A stretch of DNA of 64,000 nt from Thermoactinomyces vulgaris (GTDB lineage: Bacteria; Bacillota; Bacilli; Thermoactinomycetales; Thermoactinomycetaceae): contig NZ_REFP01000008.1 in NCBI RefSeq assembly GCF_003688725.1, positions 372,001 to 436,000 of the forward strand. Reading direction: 5' to 3'. The stretch's first letter is position 1. The number at the start of each line of letters is the position of its first letter. Both the position numbers and the translations under genes were made by a program. Under the pieces are notes generated by a model that ran no database searches, was not told where the DNA came from, and saw nothing but the letters and a program-made list of their open reading frames with translations. Below, piece after piece: positions 1 through 7,588 of this stretch.

Positions 1-117
1 TTAGATTATTTGAAAAGAATTTTCCATCTCCGATCCATGGATGAAGCGAGAGAAGTTTCGATCTTTTTGAAAAGCTGTCTCCCGGCATTGGGGAACCAGG
101 CCGAACGGGAATATTGA
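1..117 (+). CDS. C-terminal fragment of an unrecognised protein
   Basis: An open frame enters from the left edge and ends with TGA at 115-117, giving 38 residues ending in AEREY. It is followed directly by a good intrinsic terminator at 123-153, which supports it as the true end of a gene. The fragment is mostly helical and charged and shows no motif I recognise. In B. subtilis the gene left of SR1 is pdhD, but this tail does not look like a lipoamide dehydrogenase C-terminus. Confidence 0.5.
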   Translation, partial: LDYLKRIFHLRSMDEAREVSIFLKSCLPALGNQAEREY

Positions 118-122
118 CAGAA

Positions 123-153
123 AGAGCAAGTCTCCGGATTTGCTCTTTTTTAA
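123..153 (+). terminator. Intrinsic terminator after the partial left-edge gene
   Basis: Stem AAAGAGCAA (123-131) pairs with TTGCTCTTT (142-150) around a 10-base loop and runs into a T-tract. Confidence 0.8.
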
Positions 154-189
154 TGGAAAAATGAAGAATATGACATCCCATCCTCTCCT

Positions 190-218
190 TTGACAAAATT
201 AGTATATCATAATATACT
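190..218 (+). promoter_or_regulatory. Consensus sigma-A promoter of the SR1-like gene with a palindrome over the -10
   Basis: TTGACA (190-195), a 17-base spacer and TATACT (213-218) form a near-perfect sigma-A promoter. The -10 box is the right arm of an exact inverted repeat, AGTATAT (201-207) and ATATACT (212-218) around CATA, which could be a repressor operator. In B. subtilis SR1 is repressed by CcpN. The site matches the published CcpN consensus only partly, so the regulator is not assigned. Confidence 0.75.
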
Positions 219-279
219 ATTAATACATCACAATTGAATCGTTTTCACTCTTTATGAGATGTTATTGGAGGGGGTTCCT

Positions 280-426
280 GTGTTGGAAGTCATCGTATGC
301 CAAACCTGCGACAAAGTGATTGCTTATGTCGAATCAGAAAAAGCAGGCACCTTGTACGGTTCCTGCCAAGGTTGCGAAGATCATCCGTCCAAATCGTCTG
401 AAAAACAAGTGGAAGGCGTGGCTTAA
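280..426 (+). CDS. SR1P-like GapA-binding peptide (SR1 small RNA locus)
   Basis: A 48-residue protein that starts at GTG 280 (TTG 283 also possible) behind the strong ribosome site GGAGGGGG at 267-274. It begins VLEVIVCQTCDKVIAYVE, has the CxxC pair, a LYGSCQGCEDH segment and a charged tail, matching the SR1P family (short peptides beginning like MGTIVCQDC with a second LYG-x-C cysteine group). In B. subtilis the SR1 RNA both pairs with ahrC mRNA and encodes SR1P, which binds glyceraldehyde-3-phosphate dehydrogenase GapA. Its neighbours there are speA and the ykt genes, as here. The transcript from the promoter at 190-218 to the terminator at 459-486 would be about 260 nt. The peptide is somewhat longer than the Bacillus form. 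Family assignment is by motif and synteny. Confidence 0.8.
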   Translation: MLEVIVCQTCDKVIAYVESEKAGTLYGSCQGCEDHPSKSSEKQVEGVA

Positions 427-452
427 AGATAAAGAAGGACAAAGGTGGGTAT

Positions 453-486
453 AAAAAAAGGCCGCATCAAGCGGCCTCTTTTTTAT
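453..486. terminator. Bidirectional terminator between the SR1-like gene and speA
   Basis: AGGCCGC (459-465) pairs with GCGGCCT (471-477). An A-run precedes the stem and a T-run follows it, so it can stop the plus-strand SR1-like RNA and the converging minus-strand decarboxylase mRNA. Confidence 0.88.
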
Positions 487-1940
487 TCAATCACCCGGAT
501 CATTTTTACGTTCGGATCTTCCGTTCCTTTGACAGGCAATCCGGCGTGGATGTGCTCTTTGATATAGTCGATGTTTTCTTCCGTGATCCGTTCACCCGGC
601 GCAAAAACAGGGATCCCGGGCGGATAAATCATGATGAATTCGGCACTGATTCTTCCGGCGGCTTCTTCCAGCGGAACCGACACCGTCGGGCTGTAAAACG
701 CCTCGCGCGGCGACAAAACCAGTTCCGGAATTTCCGGGGTTTGAATGGGAACATGATTGGAACGTCCAGGCTGATAAAAATGATCGGATAAATCCTGAAG
801 GGCATCTATTAACGGAAGAATCGTTTCTTCGCTGTCGCCCGGCGTGACCAGACACAAAATGTTGTATAAATCGCTCAATTCGACTTCAATGCGATGATGT
901 TCCCGCAACCATTTTTCTGCATCATATCCGGTGATGCCCAAATGTTTTAAATGGATGAGCAGTTTGGTTTCATCGATGTCATATAATGCATCGCTTCCCA
1001 GCCATTCTCTCCCGATGCAATGCAGCCCGGGGATTTCATTGATCCGTTTTCGTGCCGTATCGGCCCAATATAATGTTTGTTCAATGATATCACTACCGTT
1101 TACGGCCAGATAACGGCGGGCGGTATCAAGGGATGCCAGCAAGGGATAGGAAGTGGAGGTGGTCGTCAACATGCTGATAATGGATTGCACCCGGTGGGGA
1201 TTGACCAGTCCTTCCCGTAAGTTGAGCACCGAGCTTTGCGTGAGCGATCCGCCCAATTTGTGGACACTGGTTGCGGCCATGTCCGCACCGGCATCCATAG
1301 CTGACAAAGGTAACCGGTCATGAAAATGGGTGAGCACGCCGTGTGCTTCATCCACCAAGACGGGAATGCCGTGCCGGTGGACAACCTCGACAATTTCGCG
1401 CAGATTTCCGGCGATTCCGTAATAAGTGGGATTGATGACCAGCACCGCTTTGGCATCCGGATGTCGGTTCAACGCTTTTTGAACCTGACTGGCGGTGATG
1501 CCGTGGGCGATTCCCAACCGCTCATCCATTTCCGGGTGGACAAAAACCGGGTAAGCACCGGCCAGAATAATGGCTGTAATCACTGATTTGTGCACGTTTC
1601 TCGGCACAATAATTTTTTCCCCCGGATGGACGACGGACATCACCATGCTCATGATTGCTCCGCTGGTTCCCTGAACGGAAAAGAAGGTATGGTCGGCCCC
1701 GAAAGCTTCGGCAGCCAGCTCCTGAGCTTCCTTGATCGCCCCCTTGGGAAGATGCAAATCATCCAACGGCTCTATGTTAATGAGGTCGATCGACAGGATG
1801 TTCGACCCGACAAACTGGCGAAATTCCGGATCCATTCCCTGCCCTTTTTTATGGCCGGGGATGTGGAATTGCAATGGATTTTTTTGTGAGTGTTCAATCA
1901 GCTTGGAAAACAGTGGTGTTTGATATTGTCTTTGGTTCAT
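483..1940 (-). CDS. speA: Orn/Lys/Arg decarboxylase, SpeA type
   Basis: A PLP-dependent amino-acid decarboxylase of aspartate-aminotransferase fold, 485 residues from the preferred ATG at 1940. An upstream in-frame ATG at 1970 lacks a ribosome site, whereas AGGCAGG lies about 8 bases before 1940. Visible motifs are FHIPGHKKG near residues 25-33, VDEAHG at 196-201 (cofactor-ring Asp and His) and SVHK with the Schiff-base lysine at about 228. The C-terminal small domain is present. Position between an SR1-like gene and yktB matches B. subtilis speA (arginine decarboxylase, agmatine for spermidine). The family also includes lysine and ornithine enzymes, so the substrate rests on synteny. A TATACT-type -10 lies on the minus strand at 1982-1987. 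Confidence 0.85.
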   Translation of the reverse strand: MNQRQYQTPLFSKLIEHSQKNPLQFHIPGHKKGQGMDPEFRQFVGSNILSIDLINIEPLDDLHLPKGAIKEAQELAAEAFGADHTFFSVQGTSGAIMSMVMSVVHPGEKIIVPRNVHKSVITAIILAGAYPVFVHPEMDERLGIAHGITASQVQKALNRHPDAKAVLVINPTYYGIAGNLREIVEVVHRHGIPVLVDEAHGVLTHFHDRLPLSAMDAGADMAATSVHKLGGSLTQSSVLNLREGLVNPHRVQSIISMLTTTSTSYPLLASLDTARRYLAVNGSDIIEQTLYWADTARKRINEIPGLHCIGREWLGSDALYDIDETKLLIHLKHLGITGYDAEKWLREHHRIEVELSDLYNILCLVTPGDSEETILPLIDALQDLSDHFYQPGRSNHVPIQTPEIPELVLSPREAFYSPTVSVPLEEAAGRISAEFIMIYPPGIPVFAPGERITEENIDYIKEHIHAGLPVKGTEDPNVKMIRVIE

Positions 1941-2023
1941 TGCTGTTGCCTGCCTTTTCGAGTAAATCATGCACGACCGTTAGTATAACAAAAAGCATTC
2001 TTAAACAAAAGAAAAAAATCCAT

Positions 2024-2055
2024 AAAAAAACCTGCAAAACCCTCAGGATTGCAGG
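2024..2055 (-). terminator. Terminator of yktB (minus strand)
   Basis: On the minus strand CCTGCAA (2055-2049) pairs with TTGCAGG (2037-2031) and is followed by a run of seven T, just past the end of yktB. Confidence 0.8.
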
Positions 2056-2067
2056 CAAGAATCAAGG

Positions 2068-2688
2068 TCAGGAAGAAACTGCCAACCGGTACAAAGGATA
2101 AAGCGTTTGAAAGACCGATTCGCTACGTTGGATGATGTCTTTACCTTTTAGGGAAACCGCTTCATCCCGGGGGATGAGAATTCCGCACAAAAACTCGGCT
2201 TTTTTCACCTTTTCCAGCCGGTCCAGCCCTTTTTCCACATCCCAATCCTTTTTGGGAGTGGTTTCAGGAACGGTGTGATCTTCCGAAATGTGGAAGTGGT
2301 CAGGAATCGCCGGCCAGATCTCGTCCAATTGCATACGAAGGTTGCGGGCAAAACTTGGTTTGCGTCCGCATTCATAAATCAAAGCAAACCAGATGAAAAG
2401 ATGCGTGTCGCGGATTCCCAGTTGAAAATGCGGATGGGCTTTATACCCGCGTTTGTTGGCGGCCCAGGCCATCCAAGTTTCATCCGGCGGATTCACGGTC
2501 CGGCGGGCATGTTTTGCAATATGCAGATAAAACGGTTCTCCGATCATTTGCTCAAGAAACGGAGTAATTTGTTCCCCGATGCTTTCAAACTTCGGCCGGA
2601 TCCGTTTCTTTAACTCTCCCATGCGTTCTTCAAGGCCGTTTACTTGAAAGACAGCAAAATCTTCTTCCGTAAATGAAGGAATTGCCAT
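2068..2688 (-). CDS. yktB: DUF1054 family protein (YktB)
   Basis: A 206-residue soluble protein of the DUF1054/UPF0637 family. It starts MAIPSFTEEDFAVFQVNGLEERM and holds the family segments FYLHIAKHARRTVNPP and HFQLGIRDTHLFIWFALIYE. The length is normal for the family. Function is unknown. In B. subtilis yktB sits beside yktA and speA, and the order here (SR1-like, speA, yktB) matches. It has its own terminator before speA, so the two minus-strand genes are probably separate units. Confidence 0.88.
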   Translation of the reverse strand: MAIPSFTEEDFAVFQVNGLEERMGELKKRIRPKFESIGEQITPFLEQMIGEPFYLHIAKHARRTVNPPDETWMAWAANKRGYKAHPHFQLGIRDTHLFIWFALIYECGRKPSFARNLRMQLDEIWPAIPDHFHISEDHTVPETTPKKDWDVEKGLDRLEKVKKAEFLCGILIPRDEAVSLKGKDIIQRSESVFQTLYPLYRLAVSS

Positions 2689-2963
2689 CGATTTTCACCA
2701 CCCTTTTCCGTTTTGATCACTATCTTACCACAAGGCAGTTCCATTCTGAAAATCATCCACTTTGTCAAGTGTCGTTCCGTTTGCAAGTTTTTAAGCATAG
2801 ATTATAGAAAATCAGAACCGGAGATTTCGAAGGGACAAAACGTTTTTCCGGGCAGGTTTATTTCTTGAAAAACAGGCAATGCTGTAGCCAAGCAACAAGA
2901 TGGCAGGCATCCTAAGATACCCGATTAAAAAATAAGGGGTGTAGCGGAACCATGGAGGATTTG

Positions 2964-3143
2964 ATGAAGGCTTACCGTTGTCGGGATGCGGAAGAAAGGA
3001 TCCTGGTGTTGAGAATGGAGTTGGATTATGAGCTGTTAAACCTGTACGATGCTCTCAAAGAAAACCATCCCCATAAAATCGACCAATGCAAAGCGCGACT
3101 GGAGGAAATCAGAAAAGAGATGATGATGCTGGAAGCGTTATGA
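2964..3143 (+). CDS. Small helical protein of unknown function
   Basis: I do not recognise this gene. The ribosome site decides the start: GGAGG at 2954-2958 is five bases before the ATG at 2964, whereas the ATG at 2952 overlaps that GGAGG, so the 59-residue form (MKAYRCRDAEER...) is preferred over 63. The protein is charged and predicted almost entirely helical, with two helices (about 10-30 and 35-55) forming a likely hairpin, ending LEEIRKEMMMLEAL. The hairpin resembles the size class of Spo0E-like phosphatases, but the SQxLD signature is absent, so I do not call it one. A weak hairpin at 3154-3171 may end its transcript. Confidence 0.6.
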   Translation: MKAYRCRDAEERILVLRMELDYELLNLYDALKENHPHKIDQCKARLEEIRKEMMMLEAL

Positions 3144-3473
3144 TCTACATCCGGACCCGCTCACGTGGGTCTCTTATTTATGGCGATAAATTATTTAAAT
3201 ATTATAAAAATTAAAAGGGATGAGAATTATTGATCGTGCGAAAACCGGCGAAAGAACAAACATGCCAAAGATGTATATAAGTATATATATTGTATATATT
3301 CATATTTCAATCCGCTTGATGCTTAGTTGTGTCTGTTATAAAACAATTTCGTCTATTTATCCAAGACAGGAAACGGGTCTGATTTTGTCGAAACTGTTAC
3401 ATGCAAGAATTTTTACAGAGATAATGCACTTTTAATTTAAGACATCCAGAAACCGATTTGGGGAGGCGTTTGA
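3144..3473. other. AT-rich intergenic stretch before pepA
   Basis: No convincing gene. It opens with a weak terminator-like hairpin (GACCC 3154-3158 with GGGTC 3167-3171, then a T-rich run), followed by a strongly AT-rich alternating TA tract around 3270-3310. A 71-codon frame at 3220-3435 has no ribosome site and no protein-like composition. The pepA promoter is probably here, but I see no good -35/-10 pair. Confidence 0.5.
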
Positions 3474-4964
3474 ATGGAATGGAAATTGACGAGAGAACCG
3501 CTTGCTTCATTGTCTGCGGATGCGATTGTGGTTTTTCATTTTCAAAAGCGCGAATCTTTGCTGGGCGTTACCCGGGAAATCGATGAAGCACTCGGTTTTC
3601 GGATTTCCAATCTCATTTCGCTGGGGGAAATCACCGGAAAGTTCGGTGAGATTACGACTCTTCACAATTGGGGGAAAATTCCGTCCGGTCGTGTCTTTGT
3701 CGTCGGTTTGGGCAAAGAGGGCAAACTGGATTTGCCGGCGTTTAAAGATGCCGTGGCGGCCGTGGCCCGCACCGCCAAAAAGAAAGGCATTGACAGTTTG
3801 GGAATCGGTTGTCCTTCCATTGTCATTGAAAGGTACAATCCGGTTGATGTCGTACAATCGGTCGTTGAAGGCATGGAATTGGGTACTTATGAGCATCACA
3901 CCTATAAACAAGAGCAATCGAAAAAGAAAATCAACGCTGTGTGGATTTCCGACGCAACGCTCCGGGAATCGGCGTTTGAAGCCGGAAAACAACGCGGCCA
4001 AATCTTTTCCAAGGCCACCAATTACGCCCGTTATCTGGTACATGAACCGGGCAACCGCATGACTCCGGACCAATTGGCCGAAGAAGCAAGACAAATCGCC
4101 GAAAAACGCAATTTGAAAGCTGATATCATCACCACCGGCCGGTTGGAGGAGCTGGGGATGTACGGGTTATTGAGTGTGGCACAAGCCGGAGCCCATGATC
4201 CGTACATGCTTGTGCTGACGTATCAAGGCGCGCCGGACAGCCAGGAAGTTCTGGGGCTGATTGGAAAAGGAATCACTTTCGACTCCGGCGGATTGCAAAT
4301 TAAACCGGCACGCTTGATGGGGGAAATGAAAGACGACATGGCCGGGGGGGCAGCGGTCTTGGCGGCGATGGATGCCATCGGTGAATTGCAGCCGCACTTT
4401 AATGTATGCGCTGTCATTCCGGTGTGCGAAAACGGAGTGGGTGCGAAAGCATACCGTCCCGGCGATGTGATTTCCACTTTTAGCGGCAAAACGGTTGAAA
4501 TCCAACATACCGATGCGGAAGGCAGAGTGGTGTTGGCTGATGCGATCGCTTATGCGAAACGGTTGGGAGTGACCCGGATTGTTGATGTTGCGACGTTAAC
4601 CGGGGCGGTCCAAGTGGCGTTGGGCTATGAGGTGACCGGTTTGATGAGTAATGATGAGAAGTGGGCAGAGGAAGTGAAAGCAGCTGCACGCATCGCGGGG
4701 GAAAAGGTGTGGGAGCTTCCGCTGTACGAAGAATATGATGAATATCTGAAAAGCGATATTGCCGACTTGAAAAATGAAGGAGGTTTTCCGGCCGGAGCCA
4801 TCCAGGGGGGCATGTTTTTAAAAGCTTTTGCCGGAGACACCCCGTTTGTCCATTTGGATATCGGCGGAACGGTTGAATCCCCCAAAGAAAAAGGGATATT
4901 CGTCAAAGGGGCAACCGGCGTGATGACGCGCACGTTGATCCAACTCGCCGTCCGGTTGGGATGA
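3474..4964 (+). CDS. pepA: Leucyl aminopeptidase, M17 family
   Basis: A cytosolic two-metal exopeptidase that removes N-terminal residues from peptides, 496 residues, normal for M17. The ATG is preceded by GGGGAGG. The C-terminal catalytic domain shows GKGITFDSGG (metal ligands K265 and D270), the catalytic K277, MKDDMAGGAA (D288), and HTDAEGRVVLADA (D347, E349 and catalytic R351), followed by VDVATLTGA. The N-terminal third is the variable hexamer-forming domain. Short gaps link it loosely to the glycerophosphodiesterase downstream. Confidence 0.95.
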   Translation: MEWKLTREPLASLSADAIVVFHFQKRESLLGVTREIDEALGFRISNLISLGEITGKFGEITTLHNWGKIPSGRVFVVGLGKEGKLDLPAFKDAVAAVARTAKKKGIDSLGIGCPSIVIERYNPVDVVQSVVEGMELGTYEHHTYKQEQSKKKINAVWISDATLRESAFEAGKQRGQIFSKATNYARYLVHEPGNRMTPDQLAEEARQIAEKRNLKADIITTGRLEELGMYGLLSVAQAGAHDPYMLVLTYQGAPDSQEVLGLIGKGITFDSGGLQIKPARLMGEMKDDMAGGAAVLAAMDAIGELQPHFNVCAVIPVCENGVGAKAYRPGDVISTFSGKTVEIQHTDAEGRVVLADAIAYAKRLGVTRIVDVATLTGAVQVALGYEVTGLMSNDEKWAEEVKAAARIAGEKVWELPLYEEYDEYLKSDIADLKNEGGFPAGAIQGGMFLKAFAGDTPFVHLDIGGTVESPKEKGIFVKGATGVMTRTLIQLAVRLG

Positions 4965-5052
4965 GGGCATCTTTTTTCCCGAATTGACAAGGAATGCCAA
5001 AGCGGCGTGTGGAAATCAACAGGAAAGAACGAAAGTATTGTGGGTGGAATCG

Positions 5053-5790
5053 GTGAGTTTGACCAAAGTGTTTGCCCACCGGGGCTTTTCGGGGGCGGCT
5101 CCGGAAAATACGTTGTCTGCCTTTGAAAAAGCCGTGGAAGCCAAGGCGGACGGCGTGGAGTTGGATGTGCATTTAAGCCGCGACGGGCATGTGATTGTGA
5201 TGCATGATGAAAAAGTGGACAGGACCACCGACGGAACCGGATGGATCAAAGACATGACGCTGGCAGAGCTGAAACAACTGGATAATGGAAGTTGGTTTCA
5301 TCCATCCTTTCAAAACGAACCCGTTCCCACATTGGGTGAAGTGCTGGAAAGGCTCGAAGGGGTTCCTGTTGAGATCAACATCGAGCTGAAAAACGGCATC
5401 ATCCGGTATCCCGGATTGGAACAGAAAGTGATTGCAGAAGTGGAGCGGTTTCACGTGCAGGGCCGGGTCATTCTCTCTTCTTTCCGGCATGAGTCGCTGT
5501 TGGCTGTGAAACAAGCCCGTCCCGGCATGCAAACCGGTGCGCTTTACGCCTGCGGCATGGTCGATCCTTGGGTGTATGCAAAGTATCTGGGGGTGGATGC
5601 GGTTCATCCGCATCATCTGGCCGTCACCACCGGGATGATTGACGGTTGTCACCGGCATGGAATCCGGGTCCGTCCGTATACGGTGAATGAGGAAAAAGAG
5701 ATGAAACGGTTGATGGATGCCGGGGCGGACGCAGTGATCACCAACTATCCGGACCGGATGAGAAAGTTGCTATCGCCAAAGGAAAAGTGA
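5053..5790 (+). CDS. Glycerophosphodiester phosphodiesterase
   Basis: Hydrolyses glycerophosphodiesters to glycerol-3-phosphate and an alcohol. It is a TIM-barrel GDPD enzyme of about 245 residues, with no signal peptide, so probably cytoplasmic. The start is GTG 5053, five bases after GGTGG (5043-5047), because the barrel begins at once with TKVFAHRGFSGAAPENTL. The open frame extends 23 codons further upstream, but those residues lie outside the domain. Visible catalytic residues: the His of AHRG, the Glu of PENT, ELDVH, the His of VMHDEKVDRTTDGTG, and EINIELK. The C-terminal repeat VRPYTVNEEKEMKRLMDAGADAVITNYPD is typical. The nfo promoter may lie inside its 3' end. Confidence 0.88.
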   Translation: MSLTKVFAHRGFSGAAPENTLSAFEKAVEAKADGVELDVHLSRDGHVIVMHDEKVDRTTDGTGWIKDMTLAELKQLDNGSWFHPSFQNEPVPTLGEVLERLEGVPVEINIELKNGIIRYPGLEQKVIAEVERFHVQGRVILSSFRHESLLAVKQARPGMQTGALYACGMVDPWVYAKYLGVDAVHPHHLAVTTGMIDGCHRHGIRVRPYTVNEEKEMKRLMDAGADAVITNYPDRMRKLLSPKEK

Positions 5791-5834
5791 TAAAATATGA
5801 ACGTGAACGGCGCCTTTACCTCAGGCGCTTTTTG
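5767..5834 (+). promoter_or_regulatory. Possible promoter followed at once by a terminator-like hairpin, upstream of nfo
   Basis: TTGCTA (5767-5772), 18 bases and TAAAAT (5791-5796) resemble a sigma-A promoter at the end of the GDPD gene. The hairpin GCGCC (5810-5814) with GGCGC (5824-5828) and TTTTT follows, just before the nfo ribosome site. It may simply be the GDPD terminator, or an attenuator for nfo. Confidence 0.4.
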
Positions 5835-5855
5835 TCTTTACAGGAGGAGAAGTCC

Positions 5856-6686
5856 ATGAAAATCGGTTGTCATATCAGCGTTGCCAAAGGTTTTTACAAA
5901 GCTGCGCAAAAAGCCCGCGAATTGGGAGCGGATTCGTTTCAGGTGTTTACGAAAAATCCGCGTGGCTTACGCCCCAAAAAATTAAATCACACGGATGCCG
6001 GGCGGGGAAGGCGATTTTGTGAAGAGCACGGCATTTCGTTGGTTTGCCATACACCTTATATCACCAATTTGTCCACCCCCAAACCGGATCTTCATGAAGT
6101 GACCATTCGTTCCATCAAGGAAGATTTAATGATTGCCGAAGCTTACGGCGCTGTCGGAGCGGTGGTTCATTGCGGAAAACATGTGGGGGAAGGGGAAGAG
6201 TACGGTCGTGAAAGAATGGTGGAGACACTGAATAAAATTTTGGCGGATTATGAAGGAAACACCAAGCTGCTGCTGGAAAACACCGCCGGGCAAGGCAGCG
6301 AATTGGGACTTACGATTCAGGAGCTTGTCGACATTCGGGAAGCCACCGATGCGCCGGAGAAAATCGGATTCTGTTTTGACACATGTCACGGGTTTGCCGC
6401 CGGGATCTGGACGGAAGAAACCTTTTCAGATCTTGTGAACGAAATGGAAAAGACGAAGTATCTTGAAAATTTGGTGGCGATTCACTTTAATGACAGCAAA
6501 GCCCCGGCCGGAAGCCGGAAGGACCGGCATGAAAAAATCGGCAAAGGGGAAATCGGGGAAAAAGCCTTGTCCCTGTTTCTGAAAGAACCCCGTTTTGAAG
6601 GATTGCCCGTGGTTCTGGAAACGCCGGTGGAGGATGAACAAGAATACAGTGAAGAGATGAAATATCTCCATCAATTGAAAGGATAA
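5856..6686 (+). CDS. nfo: Endonuclease IV (AP endonuclease)
   Basis: Cleaves DNA 5' of abasic sites in base-excision repair. It is a trinuclear-zinc TIM-barrel enzyme of 276 residues. The start is ATG 5856, five bases after CAGGAGGAG, so the protein begins MKIGCHISVAKGF. Family signatures seen: VHCGKHVG, LLENTAGQGSELG, IGFCFDTCHGFAAG, IHFNDSKAPAGSRKDRHEKIGKGEIG and VLETP. These contain the His, Glu and Asp zinc ligands. In spore formers this enzyme helps repair damage met at germination. ylaH follows after 12 bases. Confidence 0.95.
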   Translation: MKIGCHISVAKGFYKAAQKARELGADSFQVFTKNPRGLRPKKLNHTDAGRGRRFCEEHGISLVCHTPYITNLSTPKPDLHEVTIRSIKEDLMIAEAYGAVGAVVHCGKHVGEGEEYGRERMVETLNKILADYEGNTKLLLENTAGQGSELGLTIQELVDIREATDAPEKIGFCFDTCHGFAAGIWTEETFSDLVNEMEKTKYLENLVAIHFNDSKAPAGSRKDRHEKIGKGEIGEKALSLFLKEPRFEGLPVVLETPVEDEQEYSEEMKYLHQLKG

Positions 6687-6698
6687 AAGGGGTGTAAG

Positions 6699-6992
6699 AT
6701 GTTGGCATGGCTCAATAACTGGTTGAATTCTTTACCGATTTCAGGCATTTATCTCGTGATTTTGGTGTTAACGGCCGTGATTTACAAAACGGCATTTGCG
6801 GTCCGGCTGCCCGTGTTAAAAACGGTGTTGGTTTACATTACTTTGGCTGTCGGCTGTTGGCTGCTCGCCCTTTTTCATCTGATGGGACTGCCCATCGTTC
6901 CCGCGCTGCTGGTCACGGTGGTGTTGATTGCAGTGACGCGGTTGCGGCTTTATCTGGTGCGAAAGAAAGAACAAGACGAAAAAATGGCATGA
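6699..6992 (+). CDS. ylaH: YlaH-like small membrane protein
   Basis: A 97-residue protein with three hydrophobic segments (about residues 14-32, 43-62 and 63-83) and a basic charged tail RKKEQDEKMA. The pattern YKTAFAVRLPVLKTVLVYITLAVGCWLLALF matches the YlaH family of Bacillales, which has no known function. It starts 12 bases after nfo, behind AAAGGGGTG. ylaI and ylaJ lie just downstream on the other strand, as a rearranged yla block. Confidence 0.8.
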   Translation: MLAWLNNWLNSLPISGIYLVILVLTAVIYKTAFAVRLPVLKTVLVYITLAVGCWLLALFHLMGLPIVPALLVTVVLIAVTRLRLYLVRKKEQDEKMA

Positions 6993-7010
6993 AATCAGGG
7001 AGAGATGACC

Positions 7011-7295
7011 ATGCAACTCAAGGATGCTCTGTTTAACTGGCTGCAAATTCAAGTGGTTCAGGATGCAAGGCCCAGCGATCGTTCTGCACGGGACACCGTG
7101 CAGTTTTTTGAGGAAATGTTGCGGGAAGATCACCGCGTGGAAAATTTGGAAAAGAGAAAAGAAAAAGACCGGTATGTGGTTTGTTATCAGGTGGATGGAG
7201 AAGAAAAAGAGGAGATTTTCCCAAAAGACACGGCGGAACAATTGCTCCGCGACATCATGGCGGAACCAAAGTACAATCAAGTCTTTGAAGATTGA
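7011..7295 (+). CDS. Small acidic protein of unknown function
   Basis: I do not firmly recognise this 94-residue protein. The ATG at 7011 is chosen over 7005 because GGGAG at 6998-7002 is eight bases upstream of 7011 but only two from 7005. It begins MQLKDALFNWLQIQVVQDARPSD and is rich in Glu, Lys and Arg. Its alternation of two helices and a beta pair (DRYVVCYQVDGEEKEEIFP) looks like a compact alpha/beta domain. No membrane segment. It follows ylaH after 18 bases, so it is probably cotranscribed. Its last 19 bases overlap the 3' end of convergent ylaI. Confidence 0.7.
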   Translation: MQLKDALFNWLQIQVVQDARPSDRSARDTVQFFEEMLREDHRVENLEKRKEKDRYVVCYQVDGEEKEEIFPKDTAEQLLRDIMAEPKYNQVFED

Positions 7296-7441
7296 TTTTT
7301 TTTCCGTTCCGTCACTTGTTTGGTGATTCGTTCGTGACATTGCGGACAAATTTGAATCCGGTGCGGATGCTTTTTGATTTTTTTCTCTGTGAGCGGGTCC
7401 GGACGGAAAACTTGGTCACACAAAATGCAAATCACTTTCAT
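7277..7441 (-). CDS. ylaI: YlaI-like zinc-ribbon protein
   Basis: A 54-residue minus-strand gene. It reads MKVICILCDQVF, a basic middle KKIKKHPHRIQ, then ICPQCHERITKQ and a Lys/Ser tail. The two pairs CxxC (residues 5 and 8) and CxxC (32 and 35) form a four-cysteine zinc ribbon as in YlaI/DUF2197 (B. subtilis begins MRVKCMLCDK and has YMCPVC). AAAGGAAG lies about eight bases before the ATG. It is adjacent to ylaJ as in B. subtilis. Function is unknown. It converges on and overlaps the preceding plus-strand gene by 19 bases. Confidence 0.85.
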   Translation of the reverse strand: MKVICILCDQVFRPDPLTEKKIKKHPHRIQICPQCHERITKQVTERKKNQSSKT

Positions 7442-7553
7442 GAGGCATCTTCCTTTAACGGATCAAATAGGCTATTTTCTAGTATACTATATTTTATGAA
7501 AGCGGAAGGCAAACAAGTTTGATCAATTGATTAACAAAAGAAAAAGAAGAAAA

Positions 7554-7588
7554 GCAAACATGGGAAAATCCCGATGTTTGCTTTTTTA
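7554..7588. terminator. Bidirectional terminator at the 3' end of ylaJ
   Basis: GCAAACAT (7554-7561) pairs with ATGTTTGC (7574-7581), with an inner GGGA/TCCC. A T-run follows on the plus strand and T-rich sequence on the minus strand. It ends ylaJ. Confidence 0.8.

Noticed and set aside
3220-3435. A 71-codon plus-strand frame in the AT-rich gap before pepA
   Set aside because: No ribosome site, odd composition from alternating TA sequence, no recognisable protein.
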